DNA of 64,000 nt, taken from assembly GCA_016281015.1 (NCBI GenBank), contig JAEEHS010000013.1, positions 62,001 through 126,000 on the forward strand. The letters run 5' to 3'. The first letter of the stretch is position 1, and each line of letters starts with the position of its first letter. The notes beneath the pieces were generated by a model. It had not been told where the DNA came from. It saw nothing but the letters and a program-made list of their open reading frames with translations, and did no database searches. The position numbers and the translations under genes are program-made. This DNA comes from Bacteroidales bacterium. Lineage in GTDB: Bacteria; Bacteroidota; Bacteroidia; Bacteroidales; UBA932. Below are positions 28,507 to 37,310 of this stretch, in pieces.

Positions 28507-30780
28507 CTAATTCTGATATGCTCCCGGCCACCAGGGAGTGCCGCGGGTTACTCCGCGGGCGTCCTTACCCAGTGCGCCGATTTCTTTGAGCCAGGCGTAG
28601 AAGTCGGAGCCGACGTTGGAAACACCTGCCATCGATACAGTGCAGGCCTTTATCGCGTTTTCGACGTCAGCAGCCGTTGCAGGAGTAAAACCTGCAATGG
28701 TTCCAGACCAGGAGTACACTCCATCCGAATAAGTACCACCGAGGACAGAGTGGGTCTGGCCATACTTGTCGGTCGCCGGGGTGCTGTCAAGGACATTTCC
28801 CTGCGCCGCACCTGATCCGCGGACGTTATGGCCGTAATTGTTCAGGGTTATGCTTCCCCTGACCCAGAAGGTATAGTTCGGAGCGGATTCATTGGAAATG
28901 ATGTTGTTGCACATTGCCAGGTTGTGAATCTTCTGATACACGCTTTTGTAGATGTCATTTATGCGGACTTCATACTGGCCTCCACGGTCAATCAGCGTGC
29001 TGTTGGTGATGATGAAGCCGCGGTCGCAGTTGAAAGCGCAGGAATTCGATGTCACATTCTCAGTATTGTAATTGCCGAACGACGTGACGTTGTTCATACA
29101 GAAAAAGGAATTGCCCCCGTGGATACACACACCCCAGGGATTTGAACCCTCCGTAGTGGTGTTGCCATTGAACGAGACACCGTTCAGGTAAACGAGCACA
29201 TTGTCGTTGACACGTATGACACCTCGGGAACCCGCCGTGTTGCCCACAAAGCTGCAATGGTTGATTTTTATGACATTCGTGCTGTTCGCAAAGATGCAGG
29301 CGCCGCCGCCGTCCCCGGCGGATCCGGTAGCTTGGTTGAATTTGAATGTACAGTCATTGAGATTCAATTTGGCATTCCCTGTGGCATACAGCGCACCTCC
29401 TGCAGGGGCGTAATTCTTGCCCGCATCGGTGCCGTCTCCGAAAGTGCAGCCATTGAACGTCACTTCCGAGTTTGCACACATATAGAAAGCACCTCCGTAC
29501 TTACCGGCGGTGGTGATTGAATTCTTGATGAATCTGCAGTTGTCAAAAACAATCGTGAATTCCCTGCTGCTGTTGCCGATACGGAAAGCCCCACCGTCGT
29601 TGCTGTTTCGGCCGCCCTGGAAGGTAATATTCTTGAATGTTACGAACTCGCCAGTTTGCTTGTAAATATCAAAAAGGAGTTTATTGGACGATCCGTCAAT
29701 GAATGTGTCTTCGGCGCTGTGCCCGATAATATTGGTCCTGATGGAAATATTGGGGGCTATTTTGGCGGAAAGCGAATAGGTGCCTGCTGCAAGGCGGATG
29801 TTCACGCCGTCATAAAGGGCCAGCGTGGCGGCATCCCTGGAAGAGGAATTCTCCATGAAGCCCTTGAAAGTGGCAAGGTCCCAGGGCTTGTCGGCGGTGG
29901 CGCCGTTGTTGGAGCTGCTGCCCGAAGTGCTGACATAGCGGTTGGTGGCCTTGGCGGGGAGGCTTCCCCAGTTCACAAGGCTGCCACGTTCGTCTGCAAG
30001 GTCTTTTGCGTGCCAGTAGGCTCCGGCCTTCTCGGTCTTGGCTTCTCCGCGATAGAACTGGAAAGTGAGGTCGGAAGCCGTCTTGGCGACATCCGGCATA
30101 ATGGGAAGATAATAGGTTCCGGCCCCTGAAAAGTCAAGAGTCACCTCACTCGCGACATTGTCCCGGGAATACACGGAAGGAACTCCGGAGTTGAAATCAA
30201 GAGCCATGGCCGAAGCCGAAAGAGCATTGTCTCCTGCGGAGGAGAGTATCAGGCGCGTGACATCGGTGCCGTCACCGTCAACGACTATTTTATACCATGA
30301 CACGGGATGGCGGAATGTGACCGACTCGGCGGACGCGTCGCAGTTTGCGACGAAAACAGCGGGAAGGACATCCTTCTGCACAGCAGGCATGTTAATTTTG
30401 AGTCTGCCGCCCTCGATGGAAGCCCCGAGGCTTGAAGGATACACCATCCAAAGGGCGGTAGCCCCGTCAGGAACGGAAAGCGAGAAAGTGGCGACGCCGT
30501 CGCTGACGGCTGCAGTCGCCGTTGTGCTGCCGCCCTCGTACAAGACTTTAATTTCATCTCCGGCCTGCCAGGTATAAGTGATGCTTGCACCTTCATCGGC
30601 AGCGGAAACGCGCGTGACAGGATTCTCGACATTGGCCCTGATGCTGATGGTCACAAGATCGTCTTGTGGAGTCGTGGCGGGTTCTGCGGAATTTTCAGGA
30701 AAAGCGGTTTCCTTATTGCAGGAAACTAATGCGGCCAATCCGAGCAGGGCGGAAGCTATATAAACGAAATACTTTTTCAT
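28507..30780 (-). CDS. Right-handed beta-helix / choice-of-anchor Q type lipoprotein with N-terminal fimbrillin-like region
   Basis: 757 aa; lipobox AALVSCNKE; YTWQAGDEIKVLYEGG; repeats GGAFYMCANSEVTFNGCTFGDG; C-terminal IGALGKDARGVTRGTPWWPGAYQN. Confidence 0.8.
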   Translation of the reverse strand: MKKYFVYIASALLGLAALVSCNKETAFPENSAEPATTPQDDLVTISIRANVENPVTRVSAADEGASITYTWQAGDEIKVLYEGGSTTATAAVSDGVATFSLSVPDGATALWMVYPSSLGASIEGGRLKINMPAVQKDVLPAVFVANCDASAESVTFRHPVSWYKIVVDGDGTDVTRLILSSAGDNALSASAMALDFNSGVPSVYSRDNVASEVTLDFSGAGTYYLPIMPDVAKTASDLTFQFYRGEAKTEKAGAYWHAKDLADERGSLVNWGSLPAKATNRYVSTSGSSSNNGATADKPWDLATFKGFMENSSSRDAATLALYDGVNIRLAAGTYSLSAKIAPNISIRTNIIGHSAEDTFIDGSSNKLLFDIYKQTGEFVTFKNITFQGGRNSNDGGAFRIGNSSREFTIVFDNCRFIKNSITTAGKYGGAFYMCANSEVTFNGCTFGDGTDAGKNYAPAGGALYATGNAKLNLNDCTFKFNQATGSAGDGGGACIFANSTNVIKINHCSFVGNTAGSRGVIRVNDNVLVYLNGVSFNGNTTTEGSNPWGVCIHGGNSFFCMNNVTSFGNYNTENVTSNSCAFNCDRGFIITNSTLIDRGGQYEVRINDIYKSVYQKIHNLAMCNNIISNESAPNYTFWVRGSITLNNYGHNVRGSGAAQGNVLDSTPATDKYGQTHSVLGGTYSDGVYSWSGTIAGFTPATAADVENAIKACTVSMAGVSNVGSDFYAWLKEIGALGKDARGVTRGTPWWPGAYQN

Positions 30781-30792
30781 GATACCTGCGGT

Positions 30793-30951
30793 TTAATAGT
30801 TAAAATCGTCATCCTCAGTTGCATCGATGACCGTTAGATTGTCAGGCTTCCCGCCGGACAGCAAGAAGGGGTATTCAACGTGGCTGGCATAAACTTCAAT
30901 GCAAGGCCGCAGATAATGGTTCAGGCGGTTATTGTTTTGTGTCCTCATCAT
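30793..30951 (-). CDS. Small 52-aa ORF: MMRTQNNNRLNHYLRPCIEVYASHVEYPFLLSGGKPDNLTVIDATEDDDFNY
   Basis: Sub-ORF of the 89-aa track ORF; placed 12 nt upstream of the 28507-30780 gene; acidic/aromatic C-terminus. Confidence 0.55.
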   Translation of the reverse strand: MMRTQNNNRLNHYLRPCIEVYASHVEYPFLLSGGKPDNLTVIDATEDDDFNY

Positions 30952-31123
30952 GATGATGTTTTTGAAAGATTTAAATGAATGACACGCAAATATGAACAAT
31001 AATAGATAAAAAATCCACATTCGGGAGCACGTTAGTAGTGATTTTAGGCATGTGTAGAGCAATCATATCGCTGTTTATCAGCATCTTACCGGAAATAAGT
31101 CTGTCGTTTTTAGTAGTTATCCT

Positions 31124-31155
31124 ATTGCGATTCCGGAAGCAAATCATTAGATTTG
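31124..31155 (+). promoter_or_regulatory. Promoter candidate (ATTG ... TAGATTTG, 20-nt spacer) for the DUF6377-like gene
   Basis: TAGATTTG at 31148-31155, ATTG at 31124-31127. Confidence 0.45.
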
Positions 31156-31174
31156 CAGACCAAGATTTATCAAA

Positions 31175-32791
31175 ATGACAGGAAATAAAGTCATCCTCCC
31201 GGGCCTTGCCGCCCTGCTCGTCTTCGGGGCTGTTTCATGCCGCAAAGCGCCCTTGTATGACCCGAAAGTCGCCGCAGCCCTTGACGAACTCGACCGGGTC
31301 ATGCTTCAAAAAGACAGCATTGCAGCTGCCAAAGAGGCCGGTATCGACCTCCTTCGTCCGACGCTCGACGACGCCCCGGATGCAGTGTCCGCCTACCGCA
31401 TCTGTGACGCCCTCTATGCCGAATATGAAAAATGGAATGTGGACTCGGCCTTTTCCTATGCCCATCGGAAGTCTGAACTCGCCTCCATCGCCGGTGATGC
31501 CATTCTTGCCGCCGACGCAGCCATCGACCTGGCCAACAGTTACATGATGGCAGGCATGTACCATGATGCGATAGCCTCCCTCGACCGGGTTGACCAGGCG
31601 GCCATCATGGAGACGCCATTGCAGCACAGATACAACTATCTCCGCTACGACATATACCACAATCTGCTGGTGGATACGCAGGATGCCCGGAAAGAACGCG
31701 AATATAAGGAGAAAGAAATACAATGCCTGAACCTCTGCGACCGCACCGTCAGCGGAGACATCATTGAATACTACAACACCAAGGCCAATATTCTGATTGG
31801 CAGCGGCCATCCGGAAGAGGCTATCTCGCTGATGAAATCCAGGCTTGAAGGCCCTTCCATGAGCCTTCCCGGAAGGGCCATGCTCAATTATTGGATGGCA
31901 AAAGCCTACAATGCCATGGGCGATGAAAGCAATGCGCTGTACTACTACGCCGTGGGGGCGCGTTATGATTTTTTGAGCCCGGTGAAGATCTATGGATCTC
32001 CAATCTTAGTAACCAAGATGTGTTTCGAAAAAGGTGATATCAATCGCGCCAACCGGTATATCATGCGTAATTACGCCGATGCGGTTTCGATGGGCGCCCG
32101 TTATCGGATCAACTTGATTACAGAACGGCTTCCCCTGATCACGAATACCTATGAATCCAAAATTGTAATCCAGAACCACCAACTCCGGAGCACATCGGCT
32201 GTGTTGCTTGTCATGATCTTTATGCTAGGCGTGAACCTTTTCTTCCTCAACAGGAATCGCAACAGGTTACATCGGGCAAACGCGGCCATCTCTCTTCAGA
32301 CTGCGCGGTTGGAAGAGTCCAATAGAATCAAGGATACCTATCTGGGGCAGTTTCTGTCGATGTACTCAGAGCATATCGACTCCCTGGAGCGCTTCCGCTC
32401 CAACCTGAGGGTGACAGCCAAGCAGATGGATTTCGGCGCCATCCAGAAAGAACTCCGCTCCGACAGCTTCGTCGATGCAGAATGGAAAGTACTGTTCGAC
32501 AAGTTTGATGAAACCTTCCTCGGCCTTTTCCCAGACTTCCCGGAGCATTTGAACTCGTTGCTGCTTCCCAATAAGCGCCTGAATCTGCCCGCCACAGCCG
32601 GAAAACTGAACAATGAACTCCGAATCTTCGCCCTGATCCGCCTCGGCGTCACGGATTCCAAGCGCATCGCCAAATTCCTTCGGCTCTCGCTCCCTACGGT
32701 TTACAACTACCGGGTCAAATTGCGCAATGCCTCTGCCGGCGACCGCGACACCTTCGAAGACCGCATCAAAACCATCGGCTCCATTGTCTGA
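31175..32791 (+). CDS. DUF6377-like TPR / transmembrane / C-terminal helix-turn-helix regulator
   Basis: 538 aa; N-terminal TPR-like repeats, TM helix AVLLVMIFMLGVNLFFL, C-terminal LRIFALIRLGVTDSKRIAKFLRLSLPTVYNYRVKLRN (HTH-like). Confidence 0.75.
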   Translation: MTGNKVILPGLAALLVFGAVSCRKAPLYDPKVAAALDELDRVMLQKDSIAAAKEAGIDLLRPTLDDAPDAVSAYRICDALYAEYEKWNVDSAFSYAHRKSELASIAGDAILAADAAIDLANSYMMAGMYHDAIASLDRVDQAAIMETPLQHRYNYLRYDIYHNLLVDTQDARKEREYKEKEIQCLNLCDRTVSGDIIEYYNTKANILIGSGHPEEAISLMKSRLEGPSMSLPGRAMLNYWMAKAYNAMGDESNALYYYAVGARYDFLSPVKIYGSPILVTKMCFEKGDINRANRYIMRNYADAVSMGARYRINLITERLPLITNTYESKIVIQNHQLRSTSAVLLVMIFMLGVNLFFLNRNRNRLHRANAAISLQTARLEESNRIKDTYLGQFLSMYSEHIDSLERFRSNLRVTAKQMDFGAIQKELRSDSFVDAEWKVLFDKFDETFLGLFPDFPEHLNSLLLPNKRLNLPATAGKLNNELRIFALIRLGVTDSKRIAKFLRLSLPTVYNYRVKLRNASAGDRDTFEDRIKTIGSIV

Positions 32792-32799
32792 CGACATCC

Positions 32800-33711
32800 C
32801 TACCGCAGACCTTTCCGGCGGAGGTAGGCCATGACCGGCTCGGGGTAGTTGGTCTGGACAAAGTCGGTCTCGGACTCGATGAACATGTCCAGGATGCGCG
32901 TGTCTCCCCGGAGGAAGGGCTCTTCGATGAAGAGATAGTTGGAATAGGTCAGACCGCCGCGGGCGCGAACCTCACGGGCCAGATTGACGTTCGCCCCGAC
33001 ATAAGCGTCCCATCCATACTGGAAGAGATGGGCATTGAAGGCAGCATATTTCCCGACGGACTCGGGCTTGTGGATGTATGGGTGGATGGCAATACGGGGA
33101 TTGAGGGAATCCACGACGGCCGCCTGCCCCGTAAAGAGCATCACCTCATCCTCCATTCCGCAGTCCTCCACCATCTTGACCAGAAGTGTCAGATCCGCCT
33201 TTTTGATGTCCAGATTGACCCAGATCCGGCCGCGGCAGGCCTCCAGTGCTTCGGCGAGCGTCGGCATCTTCACCGTCCGGCCATCCTCGTCCGTCCAGAC
33301 CTGTCCGTCTTTCTGCATATCGAACTGCCGGAGTTCGTCGAGGGTGTAATCCGCCACGGGCCCATGGCCGGTCGTGGATGCATCGATGGTCCGGTCGTGG
33401 CAAAGGACCAGGACGCCGTCCTTCGTGGTCCGGACATCCAGTTCGACCATGTCCACACCATGCTTGACGGAAAGTTCGATGCCCGGCAGGGAATTGTCCG
33501 GAACTTTCGCTGCCTGTCCTTCGGCCGTGTTGGCCCGGTGCGCGACGACATAGACGCGGCTGCGGGGCGTATCGGGAGACTGATGCTCCATCAGAAAGGA
33601 AAACAGTCCGTTGAGGGAACGCCCCTCATAGACCGGGGCAGCGAATTTCGGTGCGCAGGCGCCAAGGCTAAGCGCAACCAGCGCCAAAAGATAGATTCGT
33701 TTCATCATCAT
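32800..33711 (-). CDS. Glycerophosphodiester phosphodiesterase family lipoprotein
   Basis: From MMMKRIYLLALVALSLGACAP; VVAHRANTAEGQAAKVPDNSLPGIELSVKHGVDMVELDVRTTKDGVLVLCHDRTIDASTTGHG. Confidence 0.9.
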   Translation of the reverse strand: MMMKRIYLLALVALSLGACAPKFAAPVYEGRSLNGLFSFLMEHQSPDTPRSRVYVVAHRANTAEGQAAKVPDNSLPGIELSVKHGVDMVELDVRTTKDGVLVLCHDRTIDASTTGHGPVADYTLDELRQFDMQKDGQVWTDEDGRTVKMPTLAEALEACRGRIWVNLDIKKADLTLLVKMVEDCGMEDEVMLFTGQAAVVDSLNPRIAIHPYIHKPESVGKYAAFNAHLFQYGWDAYVGANVNLAREVRARGGLTYSNYLFIEEPFLRGDTRILDMFIESETDFVQTNYPEPVMAYLRRKGLR

Positions 33712-33790
33712 TTTGTTTTTATTTCCATTCGTCCAGCCGTGGCCCCCCTGCAGAGACAGTTGGATGCTTTCGCGACCCGCGGGCGTGCAC

Positions 33791-33852
33791 ACCGGTCCAT
33801 CGAGTGGACCGGTAGGAGCGGATGCGCCGCCAGAGTGGACCGGTAGGAGCGG
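33791..33852. repeat. Intergenic palindrome (ACCGGTCCA-tcgag-TGGACCGGT, 33791-33813) overlapping a 20-bp direct repeat (33802-33821, 33833-33852; period 31)
   Basis: gagtggaccggtaggagcgg occurs twice; read directly. Confidence 0.75.
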
Positions 33853-33897
33853 GCGCTGCGAGAGAACGGAAAGGGCCGATATCGTTCGCCGGCAGGG

Positions 33898-35205
33898 CTA
33901 GAACAGTTCGCAGACCTTGGCGATGATTTCTTCGGAGGGAAGGTCGGGAGAGAGCACGAGGTCGGGCTTCTTGAAGACATAGCCCCGGGCTTTGGCCGCG
34001 AGGGTGCCGCCGCCGGTGCAGTTCAGCATGACACACTCCTCCTTTTTCACCTTTCCGGTCTTCACTGCCTGGGCAAGTGCCGACACGGCCACGCAGGCGG
34101 CCGGCAAGAGGTCGTAGCCTTCCAGGTTCCGGAACTGGAGCATCCAGTACATGATATCGTTGTTGTCAGCGAGGAAGAAATCCCCATGGGAGGCCTTCAG
34201 CGTATCGTAGAGGCCGCCGGCGAGGCTGTACGGCGGTTTACGGTTGCTCAGCACCTTCGCGAGAATGATCTCCGCCTGGTAGCGGCCCTCTTCCGGAGAC
34301 AGGGGCAGCAACTCCCGGGAACCGGCCTTCCAGCTGTCATACATCAGGGAGAAAGGCGCATTCTGGGCCACATAGACCCGCATGTGGTTTTCCCCGAAGC
34401 GGCCGTCCTCCGCCAGCCGGCAGGCATTCTCCCAGGCCGCGATGGCCCCCGTTCCGGAGCCGACCGCCTGGAAATATGCGTCCGGAATCCGGCCCGCCGC
34501 CTCGACACAGCTCAGCACCGTCGTGCCCATGCCGTCGCGGCGCGCCACATTCTTGGCACCGCCCTCCAGCACGAAACGGGGATCCTGGGCCAGCTTCTCG
34601 CCCAGGGCGATGGCATCGTAATAGTCACAGCCATGCGGGACCGCCAGCAGCTTGACGCAGCGGTGGAGCCGGCGGTGGAACCACAGATCGTGGAGACTGT
34701 CTTCCGGGACGCAGATCACGACCGGAATCCGGTTGTCCGAGCAGACCTGGGCAAAGGCCCGGGCCGTGTTGCCGGCAGACTGGACAACCAGCGTCCGCTT
34801 CTCGTCCGGGGCAAGACGCGCCAGCACCGAATAGGCCTCCGTCTCCTTGAACGAGCAGGTGCGCATCTCGGCACCGATGGCCGGATTCCAGCCCGAGAAG
34901 GTAATGTAGAGGTTCTCCAGGCCCAGATGCCTGGCCAGGCCCTCCGAGCGGTAGGTCACCGGGGCCGAGGAGCCGCGCAGCGTGCGCCGGATGGGCATCC
35001 AGTCCGCATAGCGGTAGATACCGGAAAGCCGCTCCCGGGGCGAAAACTTTTTCTTGTCATAGACGGCCCTCACGAGCGAAGGCTTTCCGCCTTCCGGATC
35101 CGACAGGGTCCATCCTTTGTCCTCGAATTCACGGCCGTCGGCCACATTCACGAGATGATACGGGGTAGGAGAAAATCGCATATTAGGGGTTGTTTTGTTT
35201 TCCAT
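33898..35205 (-). CDS. Cysteate synthase-like PLP enzyme (threonine-synthase fold)
   Basis: From MENKTTPNMRFSPTPYHLVNVADGREF (overlaps upstream gene by 23 nt); TLVVQSAGNTARAFAQVCSDNRIPVVICVPED; LEGGAKNVARRDGMGTTVLSCVEAAGRIPDAYFQAVGSGTGAIAAWE; COOH-terminal MLNCTGGG; resembles cysteate synthase family. Confidence 0.8.
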   Translation of the reverse strand: MENKTTPNMRFSPTPYHLVNVADGREFEDKGWTLSDPEGGKPSLVRAVYDKKKFSPRERLSGIYRYADWMPIRRTLRGSSAPVTYRSEGLARHLGLENLYITFSGWNPAIGAEMRTCSFKETEAYSVLARLAPDEKRTLVVQSAGNTARAFAQVCSDNRIPVVICVPEDSLHDLWFHRRLHRCVKLLAVPHGCDYYDAIALGEKLAQDPRFVLEGGAKNVARRDGMGTTVLSCVEAAGRIPDAYFQAVGSGTGAIAAWENACRLAEDGRFGENHMRVYVAQNAPFSLMYDSWKAGSRELLPLSPEEGRYQAEIILAKVLSNRKPPYSLAGGLYDTLKASHGDFFLADNNDIMYWMLQFRNLEGYDLLPAACVAVSALAQAVKTGKVKKEECVMLNCTGGGTLAAKARGYVFKKPDLVLSPDLPSEEIIAKVCELF

Positions 35206-37000
35206 GGGTACAGGCGTCGACCACCTCGGCGATATCCCGCACCGGCCGGTCGGCATAACGGGAGAAGGTCCACTGGCACAGCGGACAGGCCGTAGCGATG
35301 GCATCGGCCTTGCTCGCGTAGAGGTTGTCGAGGGCGGCGCGCGTCATCTTTTCCCGCTGGGCGAAGCTCAGCGAGAGCGAGCCCAGGGAGCCGCCGCAGC
35401 AGATGCTTTCCTGCCGTGACTTGGGCGCCTCCGCAATACCGGAGAGCTGTCCCAGCAGGCGCCGCGGCTCTTCGTAGATCCCACAGCCCCGGCCCAGTTC
35501 GCAAGGGTCGTGGTAGACGTAGCAAAGGTCGCTGCGCTCCGCAACCAGCGCCCCCTCGGAGAGAAGCTGCTGGAAATAAGCGGCATAATGGACCACCTTC
35601 ACCCCGGGAAGGGTGTACTTTTCCCGGAACATCCGGTAGCAGATCGGGCAGGACACCAGCAGCACCTCGGCCCCGGAGGCAAGGATGGCCTCCGTATTCT
35701 TCTTTACGATGCGCTCCGCCTCTTCCAGGCGGCCTGCGGTCAGCATCGGGCGGCCGCAGCAGATGCCTCCGTCACGGTCCATCCACTGGTAATCCACCCC
35801 CGCTTTCTCCAGGATGGAAACGACACTCCGCCCCAGCGAAGGGACGAGCTGGGACATGCAGCCGCCGTAATACAGCACTTTCGCGCCTGTCGCGGCCGGG
35901 GCTGCCGGATGGACCTCCTTGAACGCAGGCGAAAGGGCATATTTCCGCTCCGAACGGAGCGCGATTCTCAGCTCCGGTCCCTCGACCCCGACCTGGCAGA
36001 GCGCTTCGCACTTGCCGCAGAGCAGGCACTTGTCGCTGATCTCGGCGATGCGCCGCTCGTTTCCGCGCCGCAGCTGCCGGGTCAAGTAAACGGTACAGTC
36101 TTTCAGGTTGGCCTTGCTGACGCTCATCGGGCAGGCATCGATACAGACCCCGCAGCTGGGGCAGCTCAGCACCTGGATGCGGGCAAAACCTTTCCGGGCG
36201 CCCCGGAGTTTGAGCCCCGCGTTCCTCAGGGGAATCAGCATCATCTCCGCCGGAATATGCATGTAGCGGGAGAAAGGAAGCACGACCATGAAGACCCCGA
36301 GCACGATGGAATAGGCCCACCAGGTCGGCAGCATGTTCAGGTCGTTCCCCAGGAACTGGCGGAACACCCAGTTCGCCGGAATGGTCAGGAAACTCCCGCC
36401 GCTGATATGGGCCGTGAAACTTTCGGCCAGCAGACGGAGCGGAAAAATGGCCCAGAGGGCATAGAGGCCCACCTGGTTCGTCAGGGACTGACGCGTCGTG
36501 CGCCGCATCCCGAAGAGGCGGGAACGGACCCGCTTGATGATCGCGAGGGTGATGCCGCTGAGAATCACCAGGAGAAAAAAGTCCATCAGGAAGAACAGCA
36601 GGGACCCCTGGATGGTCGAATCCGTCTCCGCGACGAAATAATTGAAGAAAATCGGATAATAGAAAAGGTGGATGCGCTCCGGCAGGAAAAGGATGACCTC
36701 GATATGGCCCAGCAGGATGATCATGAACCAGCCGAAAGCGATGCTGGAGTGCATGTAGCCGAGCAGGCGGTTCCGCCTCCAGAGCTTGACATGCAGGAGG
36801 CAGTCGCAGAAAATGTCCCGGATGTTTTTCCAGGCCGTCTTGGGCGTAATGAGCGAGAGGTAGAATTTCAGTCGATCCTCCCGGGGCAGCTGCGCCAGAA
36901 TCCGGAAAATACCGACCAGGCAGTACCCCAGCACGAAAAACATCCCGACGAGAAACGGCAGGACAAAGGGATGGAAACCGGATGAGAAGCGCTCAATCAT
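35183..37000 (-). CDS. Fused membrane cytochrome-b/NarI-like + [4Fe-4S] + CCG-domain (HdrD/DsrK/HmeCD-like) subunit
   Basis: 605 aa; N-terminal TM helices, CPSCGVCIDACPMSV and CLLCGKCEALCQVGVEG clusters, CCG-type motifs GGICCGRPML...SCPICYRMF and SICCGGSLGSLS...ACPLCQWTF. Confidence 0.85.
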   Translation of the reverse strand: MIERFSSGFHPFVLPFLVGMFFVLGYCLVGIFRILAQLPREDRLKFYLSLITPKTAWKNIRDIFCDCLLHVKLWRRNRLLGYMHSSIAFGWFMIILLGHIEVILFLPERIHLFYYPIFFNYFVAETDSTIQGSLLFFLMDFFLLVILSGITLAIIKRVRSRLFGMRRTTRQSLTNQVGLYALWAIFPLRLLAESFTAHISGGSFLTIPANWVFRQFLGNDLNMLPTWWAYSIVLGVFMVVLPFSRYMHIPAEMMLIPLRNAGLKLRGARKGFARIQVLSCPSCGVCIDACPMSVSKANLKDCTVYLTRQLRRGNERRIAEISDKCLLCGKCEALCQVGVEGPELRIALRSERKYALSPAFKEVHPAAPAATGAKVLYYGGCMSQLVPSLGRSVVSILEKAGVDYQWMDRDGGICCGRPMLTAGRLEEAERIVKKNTEAILASGAEVLLVSCPICYRMFREKYTLPGVKVVHYAAYFQQLLSEGALVAERSDLCYVYHDPCELGRGCGIYEEPRRLLGQLSGIAEAPKSRQESICCGGSLGSLSLSFAQREKMTRAALDNLYASKADAIATACPLCQWTFSRYADRPVRDIAEVVDACTHGKQNNP

Positions 37001-37310
37001 AGACCTTCGACAAAGAGAGTATCAGCCGCCGGGTATTGATGCCCCGGGGGCAAACCATCGTACACTTTCCGCAGAGCATGCAGCTGTCGAGAAGGGGCCG
37101 CACATCCTGTCCCCGCTGGAGGCCGAGAAGCACTTTCCTCAGACTCATCCCGCTGAAGGGAGCCGCCGTGCAGGTCGCCCCGCACGAGCCGCAGTTCATG
37201 CAGATGCGCGCATCCGGGGCGAGCGCGACCAGACGCTCATAGCGCGAGCGGTCCACCCGGTCGAGGTCGACGGTGGCGCTCCGGGACAGGGTAAATCCGA
37301 AATCTGTCAT
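36993..37310 (-). CDS. HdrC-like small ferredoxin subunit
   Basis: 105 aa from MTDFGFTLSRSATVDLDRV; ICMNCGSCGATCTAAPF and CMLCGKCTMVCPRGIN; start overlaps HdrA-like stop. Confidence 0.85.
   Translation of the reverse strand: MTDFGFTLSRSATVDLDRVDRSRYERLVALAPDARICMNCGSCGATCTAAPFSGMSLRKVLLGLQRGQDVRPLLDSCMLCGKCTMVCPRGINTRRLILSLSKVYD

Noticed and set aside
33791-33852. Possible CRISPR-like repeat pair
   Set aside because: Only two copies with an 11-bp spacer and an overlapping palindrome; no cas genes nearby.
33713-33901. 62-aa plus-strand ORF in the GDPD/cysteate synthase gap
   Set aside because: Coincides with the palindrome/direct repeat and has no domain or start context.
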